From JANRKN01 sp033763435 (lineage in GTDB: Bacteria; Planctomycetota; Phycisphaerae; Phycisphaerales; UBA1924): DNA of 19,481 bases. Positions 14,950 to 19,481 of this stretch are shown here, piece by piece. The DNA is taken from assembly GCA_033763435.1 (NCBI GenBank), contig JANRKN010000140.1, positions 1-19,481 of the forward strand, read 5' to 3'. The notes beneath the pieces are model-generated. The model saw only the letters and a list, made by a program, of their open reading frames with translations, was not told the DNA's origin and searched no databases. The first letter of the stretch is position 1; every line of letters starts with the position of its first letter. A program made the position numbers and the translations under genes.

Positions 14950-16011
14950 TCACCCAGCGCCCGACGCCCCACGCCACAGGATCTCGTGCATGCCCCCCTT
15001 GGCGCGGGCGATGAACGCGTCATCCATCGTGTACGGCACCGCGCTCGCCAGCGGCAAGGCCGTAAGCCCTTGACGCATCGGCAGCAACGTGCCAACGGTC
15101 GGATCGCTGACCACGACGTCGACCAGCCCGCCGCCGGTCTCCGCGAGGCCATCCTCGCGGGTGTACTCCATCGCGAGGATCGGCGTGCTGGGATCGATGT
15201 CCAGCCCGACCACGTCGCACCAGAGCCGGGCCGAGCCGCCGACCGGCAAGCCCTTGAGCCCGGGCGTGCGGACGTGCTTGGCCCGCGCGTCGACCATCCG
15301 GCTCTTGCGGAGGCTGGCCGAGCCGGGGCGGAAGGCCTCAGTCTCGCGCTCGACTTCATAGAGGATGCGGAGCAGGCCGATGCCCGGGCCGCCGCCCTCG
15401 CCCAGGCCGCGGAGCTCATCGCGCTGGCCCAGACCGATCATCGCGGCGGGGCCGGAGCCGTCGTTCGGCGCTGAGGCGGGCGAGTAGGCCGCGAGGGCCG
15501 TGCGAATCTCATTGCGGGCCGCTTCGATCGCCAGCCGCACCGGGTCGGCCTTGGTCGCCTGCTTGCATTCCTGTTCGAGCTTGAGCAGCCTGGGGAGCGC
15601 GATGCGGACGGCAAAGTCCGCGCCCGCCTGGCCCAAGCCCGCGACTTCGCACGCGGCGATCATCGGGTACTTGGTCCGGCCCTTGCCGTCGCGGCTGGAC
15701 CAGATCCGGCCGACGATCCACCCGTCCACCCCGCCGCCGCCCCACGCGCCGCAGCGCCAGACCAGCGTGTGGTCAAACTCCGCAAGCCTCTGGCCCTCGG
15801 CCAGCTTGTCCCACGCGCCCGAGTCGATGTTCCCGCCGATGCCCTCGGTGTACAGCACCCGCTTGGCGCTCACGAGCCGCTCGGTCTCAAGCCCCTGATC
15901 GTCAAGGTGGTCGTCCCACCCCGGGTGCTTGCCAAAGACACCCACCCACGCGCGTGGGCCGGCCTGCTCGGGCGTGGACTCAAAGATCTTCGCCAACTTC
16001 TTGAAGATCAA
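14950..16011 (-). CDS. tagF: TagF/ImpM-like T6SS-associated regulator, probable TTG start
   Basis: TagF in Pseudomonas and Agrobacterium blocks T6SS assembly after translation by acting on the Fha scaffold. The call rests on AWVGVFGKHPGWDDHLDD (21-38), which corresponds to the N-terminal GKxPxxGDF block of the family, on DGWIVGRIWSSRDGKGRTKY (96-115), corresponding to its GxxxPSxDxxGRxYP block, and on the position next to tssM. I place the start at the TTG at 16011 (353 residues) because a perfect AGGAGG lies eight bases upstream (16020-16025); the N-terminus then reads MIFKKLAKIFESTPEQ. The frame is open to a GTG at 16110, which has no visible ribosome binding site but would reduce the gap to tssM from 140 to 41 bp. 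The protein is longer than many TagF proteins, with a C-terminal half (about 190-353) that I do not recognise. No phosphatase domain is fused here. Confidence 0.8.
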   Translation of the reverse strand: MIFKKLAKIFESTPEQAGPRAWVGVFGKHPGWDDHLDDQGLETERLVSAKRVLYTEGIGGNIDSGAWDKLAEGQRLAEFDHTLVWRCGAWGGGGVDGWIVGRIWSSRDGKGRTKYPMIAACEVAGLGQAGADFAVRIALPRLLKLEQECKQATKADPVRLAIEAARNEIRTALAAYSPASAPNDGSGPAAMIGLGQRDELRGLGEGGGPGIGLLRILYEVERETEAFRPGSASLRKSRMVDARAKHVRTPGLKGLPVGGSARLWCDVVGLDIDPSTPILAMEYTREDGLAETGGGLVDVVVSDPTVGTLLPMRQGLTALPLASAVPYTMDDAFIARAKGGMHEILWRGASGAG

Positions 16012-16019
16012 CCTGCCGG

Positions 16020-16025
16020 CCTCCT
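16020..16025 (-). promoter_or_regulatory. AGGAGG ribosome binding site that favours the TTG start of tagF
   Basis: Perfect AGGAGG on the minus strand, eight bases before the TTG at 16009-16011. Neither the GTG at 16032 nor the one at 16110 has a comparable site. Confidence 0.65.
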
Positions 16026-16151
16026 GCCTCACGAGCACCGCAACACGCTCAGCCCTCCCCGATCGGCTGAACGACACTCCACACGCCAACTTGCCGAACC
16101 GAATCCGCACGGAGCGTCCGGCTCAGCGCCCTCACTCACCCACCGACGCAC

Positions 16152-19100
16152 TCACCGGCCCAGCCAGCTCCCGCGCGTGGGCCAGTCCGAAGGCCGGGGC
16201 AGTTCGCGGCTGGGCTTCATGCTCAGCCACAGCACAAACCGCTTGCCGTCGGCATTGACCATCACAGGCACGCCCCACGCGCCGCCCTGATCGAGCCGCG
16301 CGCCCGACTGCTGCAGCAGCTCCACGCCCGCCCAGTCGCTGCCGAACGACAGCTCGGTGACGGGGTTGGTATCGCTGAGGCTGTTGAAGAACGCGATCCT
16401 GATTGGCACGCCGCGGGCGGGCAGGTCAAAGACCTTCTGCGCGTCCTTGTCGCCCATCAGGTTCACGTTCTGCACCACGGCGTTCTGCCCCTGCAGGCGG
16501 AACTCAATCTTCTCAAACCGCCCGACGACCGGGTTCGCGCCCTCGACCGCGTCGGCGCGGACCACGGGCCGGACCTCGAACTTCAGCGGCTCTTCGTCGG
16601 GCCGGCCATCGCCGACCAGACCCTTGATCACCGCGCGGATCCGCTCGAGCACCTGCTTCTCGCTCGCGCTCACGAGCGAGCCCAGCAGCACCTCGAGCTG
16701 ATCGTCGATCTCCTTGGCATTGGTGCGGGCAAAGCTCGCCGCACCGCCCGAGCCCGCGGCCTTCTCCAGCGTCGCGACGTCCGCGCCCAGGCCCGCGAGC
16801 TCCGCCGCGCTCCAAGGCTGCTGACCCGCCTCGGCGTCCCGCGCGAGCGGGAACGCGGGGCGCGCCCGCAACTTCTCGAGCACCGCACGCGCCTGGCCCG
16901 AGGCCTCGGTCGCGAGCGTCCGCAGCGTCTCGACCAGCAACGAGTTCCAGAACGCCGAACCGTCCCGGTCGCGGTACGACTTCATGTAGTCGATGCGGAA
17001 CGCGGGGGTCGACGCGGCCTGACGCAGACGGCTCGCCGCCTCGCGCGAATCGCGCCCGAGGTTCAGGATCGCCTTCTGCTGATCGTCGCAGTCACGCACG
17101 AAGTCGTCACCCGAGACCAGCGCGAGCTGGCCCTTGAGGCTCTTGTCCTGCGCCGCGACACGCTCGTCCTCGCGGATCGAGCGGGGCAGCGCCCCGACCG
17201 ACGCGACGCACGTGTCGAGCAGCTGCCGCAGCGTCGAGTTCACGCTGCGCCCGTTCACCATGCCCACATCGCTGTAGAACTGCGTCCACGACGCGGCCGA
17301 CTTCACGCGCGCCAGGCCCGGCACCTCGATCGACCAGTAATTCACATACTGCGTGATATAGCCCTCAAAGCCCGCCTTGCGCGACTCGTACTCGCCCTTG
17401 AGCGCGTCGACATCGAGCACCGAACCCTTCGAAGGCCCGCTGACGTTCTCGCGCAGCGCGCCCCACGCCGCGAGCACCTTCGCCGCGGCATCAGGATGGA
17501 ACCGGTCCTCGAACATCCCGCCCGAGAGCGAGGTCATTTGGATCGTGGGCTTCGAGCGCGAGACGAGTCCGTCGGCCCGCATCTGCTCGACCACAAGCGC
17601 CTCGACCGCGGCCGGCTCCATCGGCGCGCTCTTGAGGAACGCGCGGAGCAGCCCGGTCATCCGGCTCGCCTGCGCCGCACGGACCGCACGCGTCGTGCCG
17701 TCCTGCGCCGTCTTGCCCGCCGCCACCGCCTCGCCGCCCGCGCCGGGCAGCCCCAGCGCCAGCTCCTCGATGCGCTTGGCCGCGTCGTCCGACTCCTTGC
17801 CCAGGTCGGCGATGAGTCCGACGACCTGCGCGACGCTGGGCGAGCCGCTCTCACCCTTCATCGCCGCCTGCATCTGCTTGTCCGCGGCCTCGTACATCGC
17901 AAACCGCGCCTGGAACGCGCGCTGGTCCTTCGCCTTCGCGAGATACGCATCCCAGAACGCAGGCAGCACCTGCGCCAGCGACGCACCCTCACTGTCGATC
18001 GCCTTGCCCACGCCATCAAAGCCCTTGGCGATCTCTTCGCGCCAGGTCACGAGCTCGGGGGCCTTCTCGGCCGCCGGAGACTTCTCGCCTTCCTTGGGCG
18101 CCGCGGGGAGCACGCTGAGCAGCAGCTCGAACTCGCGCTCGGCCAGCTTCTTCGCGTCGTCCTTCGCGCGGTCGATCAGGCGCTGACGTTCGGCGTTCTG
18201 ATCGTCGGGGCTCAAGCGAGCCCACGCGCGCGTGAGGTTCTGCTGCGCGGTCGTCATCGCCGCGTAGCTCGTCTTCCACTGATCCGCAAACGCCGCGAAC
18301 TCCGCGCCGGTCTTGGGCGAGCCCTCGGCCGTCGCGAGCGTGCGGAGGTTGAGCAGATCGCGCTCGGCCTTGGCGAACGCGCCCATGGAGTCGCGCAGGC
18401 CACGGAGCTTGGCGAGCAGGCCCTCGCCGCTGCCGCCCGGGTTGTCGTTCCAGTGCTTGACGAACGCGGCAACGCCCGCCTCGGCCGCGGACTGCGCATC
18501 CTCGCCCCCGGTCAGCGCCGCGGAGGGATACTCGCCCGCGACGATGCCGTCCTTGCCCTGCGGATACGCCTTCTCGACCGCGGAGGTGATCGACTCGAGC
18601 ATCTCCTTGGAGTAGACCTCGTCGAAGGTCGCCTCGCTCTTGTCGCGCGTCGAGGCGTGGCCGAACTTCAGCAGCGCGACCGGGTCGATGCGCTGGGGCA
18701 TCGGGTCGGGCTTGACTTCGCCCGCGGGCTTCTCGCCGCGCATCGCCTGCTTCTTCTCGAGCGTGCGGAGCTTGAGCAGCTCGGCGAGCGCCGCGGTGGA
18801 GTCGGGCGTCCACGGCGTGCGAGCGAGTCGCGCGCGGGCGTGGTCGAGCGCGGGGACGAGCAGGCCCGTCTCAACGATGCCGCGGAGCGCCGCGCCTTGC
18901 TTGGCGTTCAGGTCTCCCGCGAGGGTCGCGGGCTTGAACACCGCCGGGATGCTGATCGTGCTTCCCGCCTGCTCAGCGACCTTGCCCAGAAGCGTGGGGC
19001 CGCCGACGGGCGCGCCGTCAACTTCGACGCTGGGGACCGACGTCGGACGGAACAGGCCTTCGCTCAGGCCCACCATGCGGACCTTGTCGGCGTCGGCCCA

Positions 19101-19481
19101 CGCAGTGTCCGTCGGCTTGATCGCCGAGGCCAGCGGCTCCCAGAAGGCCTTGGGCTCACCCATGGCCGAGCGGAACTGCAGACCGCCGAAGACCGTCACG
19201 CCCAGCAGCAGCGCCGTGAGCGCAAAGCCCGTGCCCAGCAGCGCGACCTTGCGCTTGCGCAGCGCGGCATCCACGTTCGCCGCGCGGGTGACCAGCCCCT
19301 TCTCCTTGAAGACCTTGGCCATGAACAGGTCGCGCAGGAAGAACGACTTTTCCTTGTCCCAGATCTTGCCGCCCGGCAGCGCATCGACCGGCACGCCCAG
19401 CGCCTGCGCGATGTCGGCATCGAGCGCATCGCCCTCGCGCATCGAGCTGGTGAAGTAGATCCCGCGCAGGAACAGCGGCTT
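16152..19481 (-). CDS. tssM: TssM (IcmF/VasK), T6SS membrane-complex protein, C-terminal part; 5' end outside the window
   Basis: TssM with TssJ and TssL forms the channel complex that anchors the T6SS in the envelope. The 1109 visible residues start inside the cytoplasmic domain with KPLFLRGIYFTSS, a family hallmark (FLRGxYFTS). Next come KEKSFFLRDLFMAKVFKEKG (about 43-62, the conserved SFFLRDLF block) and one transmembrane helix, VALLGTGFALTALLLGVTVF (about 79-98), equivalent to the last TssM membrane segment. The remaining 1000 or so residues are periplasmic and mostly helical. They end in a beta-rich C-terminal domain with FGSDWAGVELLQQSGA and WGVPVMVNADGKRFVLWLSM, as in other TssM tails. 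The periplasmic part is longer than the roughly 750 residues of E. coli TssM. The frame is open to the edge, so the N-terminal membrane hairpin and the P-loop region lie outside. It reads directly toward tagF. Confidence 0.92.
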   Translation of the reverse strand, partial: KPLFLRGIYFTSSMREGDALDADIAQALGVPVDALPGGKIWDKEKSFFLRDLFMAKVFKEKGLVTRAANVDAALRKRKVALLGTGFALTALLLGVTVFGGLQFRSAMGEPKAFWEPLASAIKPTDTAWADADKVRMVGLSEGLFRPTSVPSVEVDGAPVGGPTLLGKVAEQAGSTISIPAVFKPATLAGDLNAKQGAALRGIVETGLLVPALDHARARLARTPWTPDSTAALAELLKLRTLEKKQAMRGEKPAGEVKPDPMPQRIDPVALLKFGHASTRDKSEATFDEVYSKEMLESITSAVEKAYPQGKDGIVAGEYPSAALTGGEDAQSAAEAGVAAFVKHWNDNPGGSGEGLLAKLRGLRDSMGAFAKAERDLLNLRTLATAEGSPKTGAEFAAFADQWKTSYAAMTTAQQNLTRAWARLSPDDQNAERQRLIDRAKDDAKKLAEREFELLLSVLPAAPKEGEKSPAAEKAPELVTWREEIAKGFDGVGKAIDSEGASLAQVLPAFWDAYLAKAKDQRAFQARFAMYEAADKQMQAAMKGESGSPSVAQVVGLIADLGKESDDAAKRIEELALGLPGAGGEAVAAGKTAQDGTTRAVRAAQASRMTGLLRAFLKSAPMEPAAVEALVVEQMRADGLVSRSKPTIQMTSLSGGMFEDRFHPDAAAKVLAAWGALRENVSGPSKGSVLDVDALKGEYESRKAGFEGYITQYVNYWSIEVPGLARVKSAASWTQFYSDVGMVNGRSVNSTLRQLLDTCVASVGALPRSIREDERVAAQDKSLKGQLALVSGDDFVRDCDDQQKAILNLGRDSREAASRLRQAASTPAFRIDYMKSYRDRDGSAFWNSLLVETLRTLATEASGQARAVLEKLRARPAFPLARDAEAGQQPWSAAELAGLGADVATLEKAAGSGGAASFARTNAKEIDDQLEVLLGSLVSASEKQVLERIRAVIKGLVGDGRPDEEPLKFEVRPVVRADAVEGANPVVGRFEKIEFRLQGQNAVVQNVNLMGDKDAQKVFDLPARGVPIRIAFFNSLSDTNPVTELSFGSDWAGVELLQQSGARLDQGGAWGVPVMVNADGKRFVLWLSMKPSRELPRPSDWPTRGSWLGR

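Noticed and set aside
16012..16110. N-terminal extension of TagF to the GTG at 16110
   Set aside because: There is no ribosome binding site before that GTG, the extension has no family features, and a perfect AGGAGG sits inside it in front of the TTG at 16011. It remains possible.

Overview
The window is G+C-rich bacterial DNA with eight genes, all on the minus strand, so transcription runs from the right edge to the left. The encoded proteins are those of a diderm: type VI secretion (T6SS) parts that span two membranes and an outer-membrane two-partner-secretion (TPS) transporter. The overall protein style (a very large cysteine-free haemagglutinin, TagF and TssA variants, GC-rich spacers) resembles Planctomycetota, perhaps Phycisphaerae. 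That placement is an impression, not proven by the sequence.

In order of transcription: (1) tssM, cut by the right edge (19481-16152), with the last transmembrane helix and a very large periplasmic part of the membrane-complex protein. (2) tagF/impM (16011-14950), a predicted post-translational regulator of the T6SS; an AGGAGG site favours a TTG start. (3) A 334-bp spacer with a possible promoter. (4) A TpsB/FhaC-type outer-membrane transporter (14615-12687). (5) Its probable substrate, a 2715-residue filamentous-haemagglutinin-like TpsA exoprotein (12474-4327), which contains an array of about 95-residue repeats. (6) A strong intrinsic terminator (4294-4256), followed by a 12-bp tandem repeat and a poly-G tract. 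(7) tssA (4060-2963), tssB (2873-2367, GTG start) and tssC (2283-787). (8) hcp/tssD (494-1), complete except for its stop codon.

The T6SS genes belong together. TssM anchors the apparatus in the inner membrane, TssA directs tail assembly, TssB and TssC form the contractile sheath, Hcp forms the inner tube, and TagF probably sets the activation threshold. The unusual point is that a complete TPS pair lies between tagF and tssA, in the same orientation, with its own terminator. A long surface adhesin and a contact-dependent weapon therefore share one locus. This suggests, but does not show, that the adhesin helps hold target cells for T6SS attack. TssE, TssF, TssG, TssJ, TssK, TssL, ClpV, VgrG, PAAR and any effector are not in the window.

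I saw no tRNA, rRNA, CRISPR array, transposase or integrase.
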